Of a DNA stretch of 64,000 nt, positions 31,087 through 43,129 are shown piece after piece. Made by a program: the position numbers and the translations under genes. Source of the stretch: Oscheius tipulae (lineage: Eukaryota > Nematoda > Chromadorea > Rhabditida > Rhabditidae); assembly GCA_037178975.1 (NCBI GenBank), contig JASJZH010000005.1:8022501-8086500 (forward strand), read 5' to 3'. Below the pieces are notes generated by a model, which saw only the letters and a list, made by a program, of their open reading frames with translations, had not been told where the DNA came from and did no database searches. Position 1 is the stretch's first letter; the number at the start of each line of letters is the position of its first letter.

Positions 31087-33562
31087 CTAATTTTCGATCA
31101 TCTTCATGTCGCCCGGCTTGGTCTCCAGGCTGTTCTTCTTTTTCTTCTCCTTGGTAGCCTTGAGCTTCGCGATGTGCTCGGCAATTTCTTTCTGCTCTTC
31201 TTCCTGGTCGTCAGCCACCCATCCGTCCTCGATCGGTCGGGCCATCTCCACATGCTGCCACTGCGTGCGGCAGCCACGAAACCACTTGCTGCCATTCTGC
31301 TTGTAGTCTTCAGCCTCGATTATGTTGACCAGCTCGTCGATCGTGATCCGCTTGGCCGAACTGCAGGTCCAGCAGCGCTTGGTTAGCTCCCAGAGGAACG
31401 CCGGGTACTGGACGTTCTCGCCGATGCCCAGACGCTTGCCCTGGATCACAAAGTTTTTGACTTCTTTGACATTCTTGTGGCTGGGGTACAGCTTTTCGGG
31501 CGCGTTGTTGAACACCTAAAGGACCCTATTAGCCTTGTCTCTTTAGAAGTCGCCCTCTTCCATTCCTTAGTGAAATTTTGAGTCCTTTCGCTAGTATTCT
31601 TCAGAAAAAGACCCTATAGATTACTCAGAAAGGCTAGAAGTACAGTAAGCATTCTTATTTGAACCACGTGGAAGATTTCTGGTTATCCGAGGCCTAAGTG
31701 AAGGAGCAAGTCTTAAAAACCCAGAGCTAACGCACCTACAGATAAGTTTGGTACTATTTTTTATATGAATTTGGTCAGTTTTTTTCTCTTTTGTACCCCA
31801 TAGAACCTACTCTCCACTATAATGTACCCCTTGTCTTGGTTTAGGGCTTTCAGTAATCTCCCCCACAGTTTGCACCTTATAGACTAGAGTTTTGCACCCA
31901 AAATATTTTCTAAAGATACTCTTATGAAATCATCTGATTTTTAACTTTTGCGAACTAGAAAAGGGTTCGGACACTCGGTTTAAGAGCGGTCCATTGTTCA
32001 AAGGCAAGCCTTCTGGATAAGCCGTTTTGTGAAGGATACTAGCGAAAGGATCCAAAATTGCTAGAGGAACCCAACAAGAAAAGAACCCACCTCATAGATG
32101 TAGAGACCGAAGGCCCACATGTCCGTTGTCAGATCGTAGACTGCGAGACGCAGGGACAGCGGACTCAGATAGCGATAGGGCTTGTTCGTGTTCGACTTGA
32201 ACCTCTTGCTTCCTCCGATGATAGCCAGTCCAAAGTCCGAGATCTTGGCCACGTCGCCCTTTCCGATCAGCGTGTTCCGGGCCGCGAGGTCGGCATGAAC
32301 GACATTGTTGCAATGGATGTACTGAAGGCCGAGAGCTGCGTCGTGGACAAATTTGATCTTCCTGCTCAGCGAGACGTCTCCCTTCTCGATGGCCTTCTTG
32401 ACCGAGTTGCCCTCGCACAGTTCCATGACGATCATCAGCGGATCTTCGTTCGAGGCCACTCCCAAGAAGCGCACAATGTTTCTATGCTTCAGTTTTTGCA
32501 TCGTCTTCGCCTCAGCGAATAGTTTCTCATTCTCCTCGACTGTCACCAGAGACGTCATCGTTTTCACGGCACACTGTTCCGTCGTGAGGAGGCCGAGACG
32601 CAGCGTGCCGCGGAAGACCTCGCCAAAGGCTCCATGACCGAGATTTCCGTGTTTCTGGATCTGCTCATGGTTGAACTGCCATTTCTGCTTCTTTACAGAC
32701 TTCTTCAGAATCGCGTACGGCTCCTCGGCCGACACACTGAGCCCGAGACGCTGATGGTAGTCGACGAGGCCGGACGTGTATTTGAAACCGTACTAAAACA
32801 GAGACTAACTACCAGTAAAAGATACTATTGCAGAGGCAGTGGAGATGGAGACAGTAGACTGATAGACCCAGAGACACAGAGAGACAGTCTAACAGCCACA
32901 GTAGGCTAAAATGTGAAGGTACCAGTATAGATAGGACGGGGTGACAGAACCAATACAGACGCTGATTTTAAGACAGTGGACTAACATAGACAGAGATATA
33001 ATGACAGATGGAGTGAGACTCAGACAGAGTGTAGAAGAGACAGAAGCACAGGTTGATAGAGCGACAGTAGACTACCAGAGAAAGAGAGCAGACTCACCCC
33101 GTTGATGTAGTAGAGACGCGAGCGCCGAGTGTACTTGATGGGGTAGTGGCCGATGCCTGTCTCGACCATGCTGTAGCGATCCTTTTCCTTGTCGTCCAGA
33201 GTGTCGTAGACGGCTCCGTTGATGAGACGATCGCCGGCGGGAGTCGGTCTGTCGGCCTTGTGCCACTCCTTGTACCAGTCTTCGTCTTCCTTCTTAACGT
33301 ACTCTGACTCGGCCAGTCGCAGGGAGACCTCGAACTGGTCCCGATCACTACTTCGGGCCTCCATCTTGACCGTCTGACGGACCAGGAAGTCGCCGATTTT
33401 CTTCAGGTGCAGTGGCGTCTCGATGGCTGGGATGAATCCGTGGAAGAAGGACTCCTCCTTGACGCATCGGTAGAGTCCGCCGGCTTCGGAGTCACGGATC
33501 TTGATGAGGACGGTCCTGTCTTTCCATGCCGACGGCTGATGCAATAGTTCGGCGGGCAGCAT
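31087..33562 (-). CDS. SH2-tyrosine kinase, Fer-like, atypical active site
   Basis: Three exons (33562-33098, 32792-32091, 31515-31087) join in phase to 531 residues. The first 150 residues hold an SH2 domain (FFHGFIP, then GDFLVRQT, the FLVR phosphotyrosine-binding Arg), with a long insert and HYPIKYTRRSRLYYING. The kinase follows: Gly loop GHGAFGEVF, VAIK-type CAVKTM, helix-C Glu in FAEAKTM, and DFGLA. The catalytic loop is HADLAARN rather than HRDLAARN; the Asp and Asn are kept but the Arg is lost. The APE motif is replaced by YRYLSPLSL. The tail is Lys/Glu-rich (KATKEKKKKNSLE). Such short SH2-kinases are greatly expanded in nematodes, many in the germ line. Activity may be reduced or not need activation-loop phosphorylation. 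It is divergent from the gene at 33803. Confidence 0.9.
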
Positions 33563-33802
33563 CCTTCTTCTTCAGCTACTCGATGTCCACTGTCTGTCCT
33601 GGCCCAATTATTTTAATTGCTCTTGCCAACAATTGCAACTTGTTACTTTTTAAACCTGGTTTGAAACAAGTAAAAGTTGTCGTGTCAACCTTCGTTCTCT
33701 CACCCAAACTAGCCACAATCAAGTGACGAGGACCTGGTTCGTTCCAGGATTCTTGCAACGGACCCCCAAAAGCTAGAGACGAGGTAGGACTCTACGCTCA
33801 CG

Positions 33803-34187
33803 ATGGAAGTCGCCTGTCAGAAGCTCGTCTGCGGACAAAGGAATCTATCGCACTTTGCCGACATTGTGGATTGCGGAAAGAAGGAACAGGTCAGTCGATT
33901 CTCTTGCTCTTAAGAGTAGTTGGAGTACTCCATTCCTAGATTCTTAGTAACTAAGTTAGTCTATGGTAGCTCCACTGATGGCTCTATCAGTCTGTTCCTC
34001 TTTACTTATCCATGCCCGACTTTTTTTCTGGTCCGCTCTTCAGCTGTGACTGTCCACATGTCATCATATTATTTTGTCTGTCTCTTTCAAGTTGCTTGGG
34101 TAGTTCCATCGAAAATTCATGTCATCACTAGCCTACTGTAGCTTCCAGACGTAGTAGCTGAAGCACCGGGCAAACTGACAAAGAAAG
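33803..34187 (+). CDS. First exons of an unrecognised gene
   Basis: ATG at 33803 opens MEVACQKLVCGQRNLSHFAD, with an exon ending in phase 0 at 33889 (GAACAG|GTCAGT). A second exon (34142-34187, LPDVVAEAPGKLTKK) ends at GTTTGT in phase 1. No third exon was recognised before 35000; the following intron-like sequence has a tandem GGGCGGGCAAAA / GGGCATAAAA motif (34230-34325). About 240 bp separates the start from the divergent kinase, so they may share a promoter. The gene may be truncated. Confidence 0.45.
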
Positions 34188-34539
34188 GTTTGTCGTGGTC
34201 TTGTTTGCGAGGTGTATTGCCCGCTCCTTCCAATAAGCATAAAAATACACCTTTATTACAGGGCGGGCAAAAAAAAAACTAGCATTCGGGCATAAAACAC
34301 TCGTATTTCAGAGCGGGCGTAAAACCTCTGTTTCCCCATCTATCTGTCCTCCATGACTGTACTTACTTGGTCTATCTCTTTGTGTCTGTCTCTCTGACTT
34401 TGCGACACCGGTTAATAAAATAAGCGCGTGAAATGGATAATGATTTTCATCTTCAAGCTAGCCGAAAATGGTATCTATGGGATAAAACGTACATATCAAA
34501 ATGTAAACAACTGGAAAATATGGTTTCTACTTATCATAA

Positions 34540-34690
34540 GATGCTCCGTTGATTTTTCCATATCTTCTTCACTGCTTCTTTTCACTGCACGTTCCTGCAG
34601 TTCCTTTTTCACGGCGCTTATTTGGGATTTTACGAATCGCTCGGCGTCAGCGATCGCCTTTCCGTTCGATTTCGAGCAGATTCAGTTCAG
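34540..34690 (-). pseudogene. Orphan coding-like fragment
   Basis: A minus-strand frame without start or splice context encodes KAIADAERFVKSQISAVKKE and AVKRSSEEDMEKSTEH, a convincing charged helix. In-frame TGA lies just upstream, at about 34692. It is probably a remnant exon or an exon of an unresolved gene. No family is assigned. Confidence 0.35.
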
Positions 34691-35011
34691 TACAAAGAGT
34701 TCGAACTAGTTTCTCATACAATCTCAAACAGCAGGTTGCATCGACACAACCGTATAGCCATTGAGCCAACTACTCGAACCGGCCCGGTACAAAGGATCTC
34801 CACTTCGATCCAAACAAACCAGGTTCAAATCCAGTTTGCGGATATATATTTTCCTTCACTTGCTTCGACTAAAATAGGCTGAATAAACACTAAAATACTC
34901 ATTGCCGTCTTGACACTTGCTAAAAATGGAGTATGCCGTTCTAAACAGGGCCGGGTTTTCTAAAGAACTCAGTAATAGTTCGGCAGGTGGCTCGTTTCCT
35001 TTCCCAAAATA

Positions 35012-35160
35012 GGGTTTTCTGACGTAATTCATTCATTTTCTGAGATTCTAACTATGTGTAATGTATTCAGCGTGCAATAGAACCCCCTGTTGCACGGAAC
35101 GCTGAATTCAAAAAATATAGTTAGAATGTCTGAAATGAGTGAACTACGTCAGAAAACCCG
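35012..35160. mobile_element. Palindromic MITE-like element, about 148 bp
   Basis: GGGTTTTCTGACGTA at 35012 is mirrored by TACGTCAGAAAACCC at about 35145-35159. The arms stay complementary inward (ATTCATTTTCTGAGATTCTAAC against GTTAGAATGTCTGAAATGAGT; TTCAGCGTGCAA against TTGCACGGAACGCTGAA) down to a loop of about 10 bases. It has no coding capacity. Confidence 0.85.
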
Positions 35161-35324
35161 ATTATGGACGAATTGGTACAAGATTCACGTCAAAAATACA
35201 AACGAAACGAGTCGCCTGCAGAACTATTACCAAGATCTCTTCCCGGCCAGGATTTTTGTAACGCTGCAAATGACGCAAGTATCAAAAACCTAGATCTCTA
35301 GGATAGAACAAGATCTCGTTACTC

Positions 35325-35605
35325 TCCTCGAAGGAGAGCTTTCCAAAATTTTCTCAATATCTGCTTAAGCAGGATTGAAAATATGCGGTACCTCAAACAC
35401 TTAGGACCTAATGTAGGTGATAAGACTAAGAAAATCAGAAGAGGTCATCCGCAAAACCTGCCGAGAGAAAATGGGTGAGACCCGGTGGGCACTCTGAACC
35501 TTGGCCTAGTGGATAAAGAGGCAGCCTCGCACTCAAACGTTGCGGGTTCGATCCCGGACAAGTCCTCTCTCAAACTTTTCCATGATATGCAGGGTTTTCC
35601 GCAAA
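35325..35605 (+). mobile_element. Pol III-box dispersed element, family C
   Basis: It contains TGGCCTAGTGGATAAAGAG (A box) and GCGGGTTCGATCCCGG (B box) at 35512-35558. Upstream is a conserved block with GGTACCTCAAACACTTAGGA and GAGAAAATGGGTGAGACC. The same arrangement recurs, inverted, at 49430-49670, 52015-52300 and 52550-52810. The tRNA-like module lies downstream of the conserved block in its own transcription direction, unlike ordinary SINEs. Confidence 0.75.
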
Positions 35606-35872
35606 TCTCGGGCACTGGCAACGATTCTTGTCCCTTATGACTAATGATTTGGGACTTGGCAGTATCGCTATCTCATTTTCTCTATCTTACTAGCTGAAGA
35701 TTAGCGATAACGCTCTAGTATATTTATTCGAACAATTCATACACTGCACAGAAAGAGTACCAATAGAGTAGTAGATTTAGGAAATTGAAGCAGGGTCACC
35801 AGGGGTTTCGGTTTGGGCTACTGTTCGGGCTAAAACATTTGGGCAGTTGGGTGTCGGGTCTCGTGTCATCGT

Positions 35873-36551
35873 CTATTCTTCTTCCTCTTCCTCCTCTTCC
35901 TCGTACTCTTCCTCCTCCTCAGCCTCTTCCTCCTCAGCCTCCTCAACCTCTTCCTCTTCCTTCTCCTCCACAGCTTCCTCTTCCTCTACCTCCTCGGGCT
36001 CTTCTTCCTTCTCTGGCTCAGGCTCCGGGACGGGCTCGGTCTTGTGCGACTTTACCGACATGACGTCAGCTTCCGACTGCTTCGATGACTAAAATGATTG
36101 TACATGGTCTGCTAACGTCTGTTTCCCTATCCTACCTCTCTCTCCTCGAACTTCTTCTTGTAGTGACCGAAAGGATCGGCGGAAGAGGCACTGCCTGGCG
36201 GCTTCGTTTCTTCCCATTCCTTCAGGGCAGCCTCGTAGTCCTCGATCCTGAAGAAATTTCTTTGAATTCACCCAGAAGACCCTGTTATATGTCTCTCTCT
36301 GTCCCTCTGTCTCACTGCCTCACTGCCTTCCTTAAAATTCCACCCAGAATCCTTATGCTCCCTGACCCGCAGTATTTATCCGCAATCTTCCCCTCGCCCC
36401 TTTATCCAGGTCTCTTCTTGGACAAACAGTGCGCGTGCTCCTCGACAGTCTGCCAGTCGACGTCGCAAAAAAGCTCCGAAAGATCCACGCGAGCGCGGAC
36501 CCACTCGACAAAATGAGTCGGGAAAAGAATGGGAAGTGTCTTGGAGGGCAT
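35873..36551 (-). CDS. Novel 151-residue protein with poly-Glu tail
   Basis: Three exons (36551-36424, 36247-36136, 36088-35873) join in phase. The start MPSKTLPILF leads into a compact, well-formed region (HFVEWVRARVDLSELFCDVD, WQTVEEHAHCL, EDYEAALKEWEETKPPGS, FGHYKKKFEERE). A KTEPVPEPEPEKEEE spacer follows, and then roughly 50 residues that are nearly all Glu with few interruptions. The tail resembles the acidic C-terminus of some invertebrate muscle and chromatin proteins, but the N-terminal 90 residues match nothing I know. The first donor (GTCCAA) is weak but required by the frame. Its neighbour on the same strand is the CLIK-repeat muscle-type protein. Confidence 0.7.
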
Positions 36552-36709
36552 TGATTGGCATCGGGTCTGGGCTGGACTGGTTTTTGGAATCTATAGATCT
36601 ACTCGAATTGGGGACTTCACTATCAGGCTATCACTTTTTACTTGGGCAATTTCGTTTAAATACGGAACGGTAAAGCCTAAACTTGATTCTAAAGTACTGT
36701 AACCTAGAC

Positions 36710-36985
36710 AAAGTGGCGCATCAACTCTTTAACCACACTCATCGATACGTACGAAGATTTGAAAACAAGCGTGTATCGTGGTCAATGACTAAGAGTTGGT
36801 GCGCAGTGGGGCTGTTACATATATTTTTTGAGATCCGAGGGTGTGCTAAAGTCAAATGTTCCAAGGAAACCAGTGCTGCGCACCAACTCTTAGCCACGTC
36901 GTTAAGCAACAAGTTTCCGACTGGAGGTGGTCTCAAGAACTAGCTGCGTATCAAAATTTAAAATTAGGAGTTGGTGCGTAGCGGA
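36710..36985. mobile_element. Small element with GTTGGTGCGCA termini
   Basis: CTAAGAGTTGGTGCGCAG at 36789 and CTGCGCACCAACTCTTAG at about 36877-36894 are perfect inverted repeats enclosing about 70 bp. Further copies of the end sequence lie at 36713 (GTGGCGCATCAACTCTT) and 36967 (AGGAGTTGGTGCGTAG), so two nested or adjacent insertions are likely. Confidence 0.75.
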
Positions 36986-37278
36986 AAATGACATCCCTGG
37001 CCTCGCTGAAAAGTTTCACAGCTTGTCTACCAGACCTTGTCAGGAGCAACCTCCGTCTTCAACTCAAGGGCCAAGTCGGGCTGTGAAAGTGGTCTACTTT
37101 GAAAAAATAACCTGATAGATTCGAAAGTCTAGACTATGACTCAAGTATTTGTAAGCAAGGGAATTTCAGATCTCTCTCCCCAGCTCTTGTCAATAGGCGC
37201 CACGTACTTTACACAGAAAATGTACACAATGGAACTCGCGTTTTGCGTGAGAACCTGTTTCGGGAGCGGGATGGCAGA

Positions 37279-38586
<1,308 letters not shown>

Positions 38587-39184
38587 GGCGGCGGCAGCGG
38601 CGAGTGAGAGAGATGTGCGGGGGAATGCGACGAGAGCTTGAGCACACAGGGACTCTCCGCCCACCCGAGTGTGCCGTGTCCCGGATCTAGAGCTTCTTGG
38701 CAACACACGTAAAAAGTTTCGGGGATCATCATTCACACATTCAGGGGAGAGTCGCCAGAACAGGGAGACAGAGACAAAGTAAAAGAATGTACCTATGGCG
38801 CTTTCTGAACCTGAAGTTTTCTGCTTGTCTCTATGATCTTTGGCTAAATATCCTTGACACGCTTTGACAATTCAAGCCTAAGAGCCGGTAATTATCAAAC
38901 TTGGCAATTTAGTCCAGTGTTTTTGTCCCCATCAGAAGGTAGATTCTTCGTGCCCCAAGCAATCAGTTGACAGACAAGGCGAGCTGTCTCCACATTCCTG
39001 AAGCTCCATCCGTCTGCTGGTCGAATCTACAGTAGCAGCTGGATCAGGAGAGATAAAAGGGAGGAAAAGAAGCTCGAGTGCTGTTCGCCCGGAGTTTTAA
39101 GTTTATAGGAACCAGCGGCTTTGAGTAAGCCTTCCTCGTTTGCTAAAAAAAATACTGTATAGAGGAGAAGAGATAGGGACTACC

Positions 39185-39960
39185 CTATTTAAGATGCTTG
39201 CCGGCGTTTCGTCTACTCTGTCCAGCCCAGATTTCGGGATCTTCGCAAACGATCGTATCTTCCAGGTGACATTTGACTTCCTGAAGCTGTATTTTGTTAG
39301 TAAGACAAGTGGTAGAGGTACGGAGAGATGACAGGTAGGCCGAAATCAATGGACCTGGTTGTATATCGATATTCATGTCGAGATCCTATTGAATTTCTTT
39401 AGCCAGTAATTTTCGATACGCAAGTTGTACACTTTACGAGTTGATGCGCTCGCAAGGAAGTCACGAGAAGGCACCAAATCCTCACCTTCGTTGCAACGAA
39501 AGGCTCCGCGAGCAGCCAATAAGCCCGTCTTCTTCCGGTGGTGTTCCTGAGGACGCCGGCAAAGCCGGGCAGCGACTCGATCCGATCTTCTCCCTCTACA
39601 GCCGCCACCCTCGGGAACTGTTCGAACAAGGTTCTATTGAATTTGATCTGATTGAAGGTCACCGAAATGAGCTGCTCGTCGTTCCTCCTGTCGTGAATGT
39701 GTGTTAGCGGAAGATAGTACAAAAATGCGTGATTGTGAGGCCAAAAGAAACCTAGTGAAATTTAGAGTAGAAAGTGCTGTATAGTATCTCGCGCGTCATG
39801 GTTCATGTTTTTCCCTTGAAGAATAGTAGACTGGGTAGGACAGCTTGGTAGGACAGCGATGCGCCGTAGGCCACTCGGGTAAATATGAGTCTTTGTCTGT
39901 AGCCCAGGTTGATCTCAATCGTCTTCAGCTCCGCGGTTCAGGTGCTGTTCAGATCTGCTT
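39185..39960 (-). CDS. Probable multi-exon gene, unrecognised
   Basis: A coding-looking exon at about 39758-39485 follows an acceptor (TTTCACTAG) and ends at AAG|GTGAGG. It contains WPHNHAFLYYLPLTHIHDRR, VTFNQIKFNRTLFEQFPRV and RRRAYWLLAEPFVATK. A further segment at about 39910-39810 (ELKTIEINLGYRQRLIFTRV) may be an upstream exon, and one at about 39393-39187 (MNIDIQPGPLISAYLSSLRT) a downstream exon with the stop. Joins between them were not established. The family is not recognised. Confidence 0.4.
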
Positions 39961-40050
39961 TGGCGAGAAAGAGTCCGAAACCATGAAATTTACCAGAGCT
40001 AAGACTTCATTTTTGGGAGCCCTCCCTATGCCTTTCCCTTTCTCAAAGGG

Positions 40051-40127
40051 GTACTCGCAGAGACCGCCGGCCAGAAGTGGTCTCTGCGAGTACACCTGGC
40101 CTGGCCGAAGCGAACATTTCGGCCAGG
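40051..40127. repeat. Two adjacent perfect hairpins
   Basis: GTACTCGCAGAGACC / GGTCTCTGCGAGTAC form a 15 bp stem with a 13-base loop (40051-40093). Six bases later CCTGGCCGAA / TTCGGCCAGG form a 10 bp stem with an 8-base loop (40100-40127). The region lies upstream of the minus-strand gene at 39185-39960 and is GC-rich compared with its surroundings. Confidence 0.85.
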
Positions 40128-40539
40128 TTGGCGATGCCTAGACAGTTGTGAGGCCATTACCGCTATTTTTGAACAATTTAAACCATAATCACCGCAGTTA
40201 GACAGCATGGCGACTATCAGAGACGAACGGCCTTACCCCATTGGCATTTTATGCTCAAAAATTGTGACGTGTGAACGTTTTTAAAAGCGTTTTGTCTAGT
40301 GAGCCTATAATACTTAATAGTCGGACATTATTTACTTTGTAATTGCTAATGTTCAGCTCCCAGCAGTAAGAGACACGAATCTGGCACGAGTCCGAGGTCA
40401 GCTTCTACGCGATGTCTCAGTTTCTGTATGCTTTAGAGGTAGGCTACTGAATGTCACTGTCACTGACGAGTCTAACAGTCTTCTGCAGGCGAAACCACGC
40501 ACTTGTTTGCAGCCATTTTGAAAGACTAAGTCATGATTT

Positions 40540-40640
40540 TCCAGCTTTAGGTTCTGGAAAGTTGTAGATTTTGACCAAGCTTACAACTTTATAGAACATA
40601 CCAAATCTGGAAATGCACGTTTTTGACCCGAAATCAGGTT
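40540..40640. repeat. Foldback repeat family B copy
   Basis: GGAAAGTTGTAGATTTTGACCAAGC is followed by TTACAACTTTATAGAACATA and TTTTTGACCCGAAA, the family B pattern in diverged form. Confidence 0.6.
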
Positions 40641-40748
40641 CTGAATGTGCAAACTTTTATGGAGCGAGTATATTTTCTTCAGACTGCCAACTAGATGGGT
40701 AACACACAATATCGGTATCTAACAATAGAAATTTATGATTCTCTGTAA

Positions 40749-42410
40749 CTAATGAATGGTGGAGACCAGGTTCCTTGAGCCAATGATGGAACGCAGTGTC
40801 TCTTGACTAGTCGAGCCTTTCCGTTTCTGACAACAGCAACAACACAAGCGACTTAGAGCTACCTTCGTCTGTAACAGTTTCCCATTGAGTACCAACTCCA
40901 ACTTACTATCTCTCTGTACATTTTTACGAAAACCATGAGACTCAAGGCGAACAAGAGTGCCCAGAGATGAATGAGCCACGTGGATATCCAATACCAGCAG
41001 TCCAAAAACGCCGAGAGTAGATGATCCTCGTACTCGGAGCCCATGATGATGACAAACTCGAAGTTTGTCTCAAGGAGGCGAAAGAACAGCGCACTGTTCA
41101 TGGCTACAGACAGAACGGAGAAGAAGAACTGAACTATGGGGAGTTGACTGAATAGACAGGTTTTCCGTAGAGTTCGATGACTACCTGTTTAGTGAAGAGA
41201 AGGCTTCAAACTTTCGAGCTGGACGAAGACATGAAATGAGGCTGAAGAGAAAGGACAGAATCGATGGGATGATCAGGAGACAAAGTCTATTTCTTTAATT
41301 AGTAACTTGAGACATGACTTACCGGCAAAAAACCGCGCTCTCCATCGGGATCACGAGTGCGATGAGACGGTGATCGAAGACGGTATAGGCTAGAAGCCAA
41401 GGTACCACAACCATCATGAATCGACAGCAGATTCCGTTGGAATTTGGCTCGTAGTTCTGAAAAGATAGATAAGATTGTCTGTTCAATGGCGGCTGCTTCC
41501 GTACGCGTGCGGCAGTGGCAATGTGCACGTACGGGGTCCGAAAGGCGCGGGTTCGAATGCAGTCTTCCATTTTGTTTTTCCCGGGGTATAGGACAGATTT
41601 TTTCTGAGAGTTTTTTTCCAAGCACCCAAAACGAAAACCATACCGGCAGCAAGTTGAGATATCTCTCCAGGCTGATGGCCAAGAAGAAGATTAAGATCGT
41701 GAGGAATAAATTGTCGACTGCCTGTCGTCCCACCAGTTCCCAGATCAGCTCTCTTAGTTCGACCTCCTCGGGACTGCCCAAAGATATCCGGTACGAGTTT
41801 TGTAGCTCTTCCGAAAAGATGACAGGTGTTAGGCTGATACACAGCCAGGTGAAGCTCCAAAACAGATGGACAAGGGTTATTGAGGCTAGGAGGATCTTGA
41901 TTCTGAAACAGGGTTACAGACTAAGGAAAATGGAGAAATCGCTGCGAGACACATGGAACTGACAGTCCTTGAAAAGCTTCGTTGCCGAAAAAGATCGGGC
42001 AGGACCGAAAGGATGTGCATTAGAATTCGAACGTTTACGATTCAAGACATCATTTTCGAACTCTCCTATGTTCAGCAATATTGTAGCCCTTGATCTGCTC
42101 TACAGCTTTGTATAACGTCGAAAAGTACGAAAATGTCGTCTTGACCCCTTAATCCGATTTATGGCGCGCTGGTCCGACTCGGATCAGTGCAACGGGGTCC
42201 CGCAACGATTTGGTGAAGATATCATCCTTACTTCAGCTGTCGCTTGCTTTTCTCCATGAGCATGGCTGCCAAGAGGAAGGCGTTCACTACTGTTCCCAAA
42301 CCATGCACAACGATTAAGGGTATAGTGGAGAGTTGCGATGGATATAGACTGGAGACCACATTGAAATTTGTTCTGAAGCCTGTTACTGAAACTTCGAGTA
42401 ACCTACTCAT
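40749..42410 (-). CDS. Seven-helix chemoreceptor, sre/sra-like
   Basis: Six exons (42410-42232, 41902-41644, 41456-41323, 41286-41185, 41147-40907, 40826-40749) join in phase to 330 residues. Seven hydrophobic helices can be counted: IPLIVVHGLGTVVNAFLLAA, ILLASITLVHLFWSFTWL, LFLTILIFFLAISLERYL, MMVVVPWLLAYTVF, LLIIPSILSFLFSLIS, IVQFFFSVLSVAMNSALFF and WLIHLWALLFALSLMVFV. Helix 3 ends LERY and is followed by NYE, as in the nematode Sre/Sra superfamily. These receptors sit in sensory neurons and signal through G proteins; the ligand is unknown. The start ATG at 42410 is the first in frame. The intron after exon 2 carries a tRNA-like insert (about 41500-41570). Confidence 0.8.
42045..42160. repeat. 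Foldback repeat family B copy in a receptor intron
   Basis: GTTCAGCAATATTGTAGCCC and TTGATCTGCTCTACAGCTTTG are followed by GTCGAAAAGTACGAAAATG and CGTCTTGACCCC. Arms and centre match the family B consensus. It lies in the first intron. Confidence 0.75.
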
Positions 42411-43129
42411 TGTACTTGAAATCGAGAAGCAGTATATCCGAGAGCCATTTTACGTCGGTGAGCGATGTGTTCATGAGGGGTGAACTGTTCAGGGACCGGT
42501 AATCCGTAGGCAGTTATCCGCCGGATTTGGAACAGGAGGCTACGGGACAAACAGTGTACGCTTGTTTGATTTTGAAGTGAGAGAGAGACAGACAGAGACA
42601 GTATAAAGCATTTCAAACAACATCGATACGAATGGCAGAAGCTTGGAACAGATTGGAACAGCTTGGAACAGAACAGAAAGAGAGGGAAAGGCTGGCAATT
42701 GGAAGAAGGCTGGCTTCAAGTGGGTTATTACACGAGAAAGGTGACAACAAGACGGCCGGTTATACAAAAAGCCTAATTAGTGGTTTCTTAGGGGAGGTTT
42801 CGATTGTCGTTTAACTTTTTTTTTGGGGCGAGTTGAACACAGCCGTTCGAAATTTGTCCCTATACTTGTAGCATGCATTCATTGTAAACTGTATCATTCA
42901 ACAGGTGGAGAAAGTCGTCTCTTCAAGTCGACATTTCTAAAGTTGACTGTCACTGTCTGGAAGCTTTCGATTTTTCATGTCAACTTGGGATCATCTCATT
43001 CTAGCAACCCACGTCGGACGCTTCCTATCATGACATCTTTAATTTCAATTTGGATGTCGGAACTGATAAAATATCTCAACAGATGACAATTTTTGTCATA
43101 GACAGAAGCAGAAGTCTACTAAAAGGTCA

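Noticed and set aside
32058-32522. A 154-codon + strand frame
   Set aside because: Antisense shadow of the kinase domain exon.
35847-36092. A Ser-rich protein on the + strand
   Set aside because: It is the antisense reading of the poly-Glu coding exon on the minus strand.
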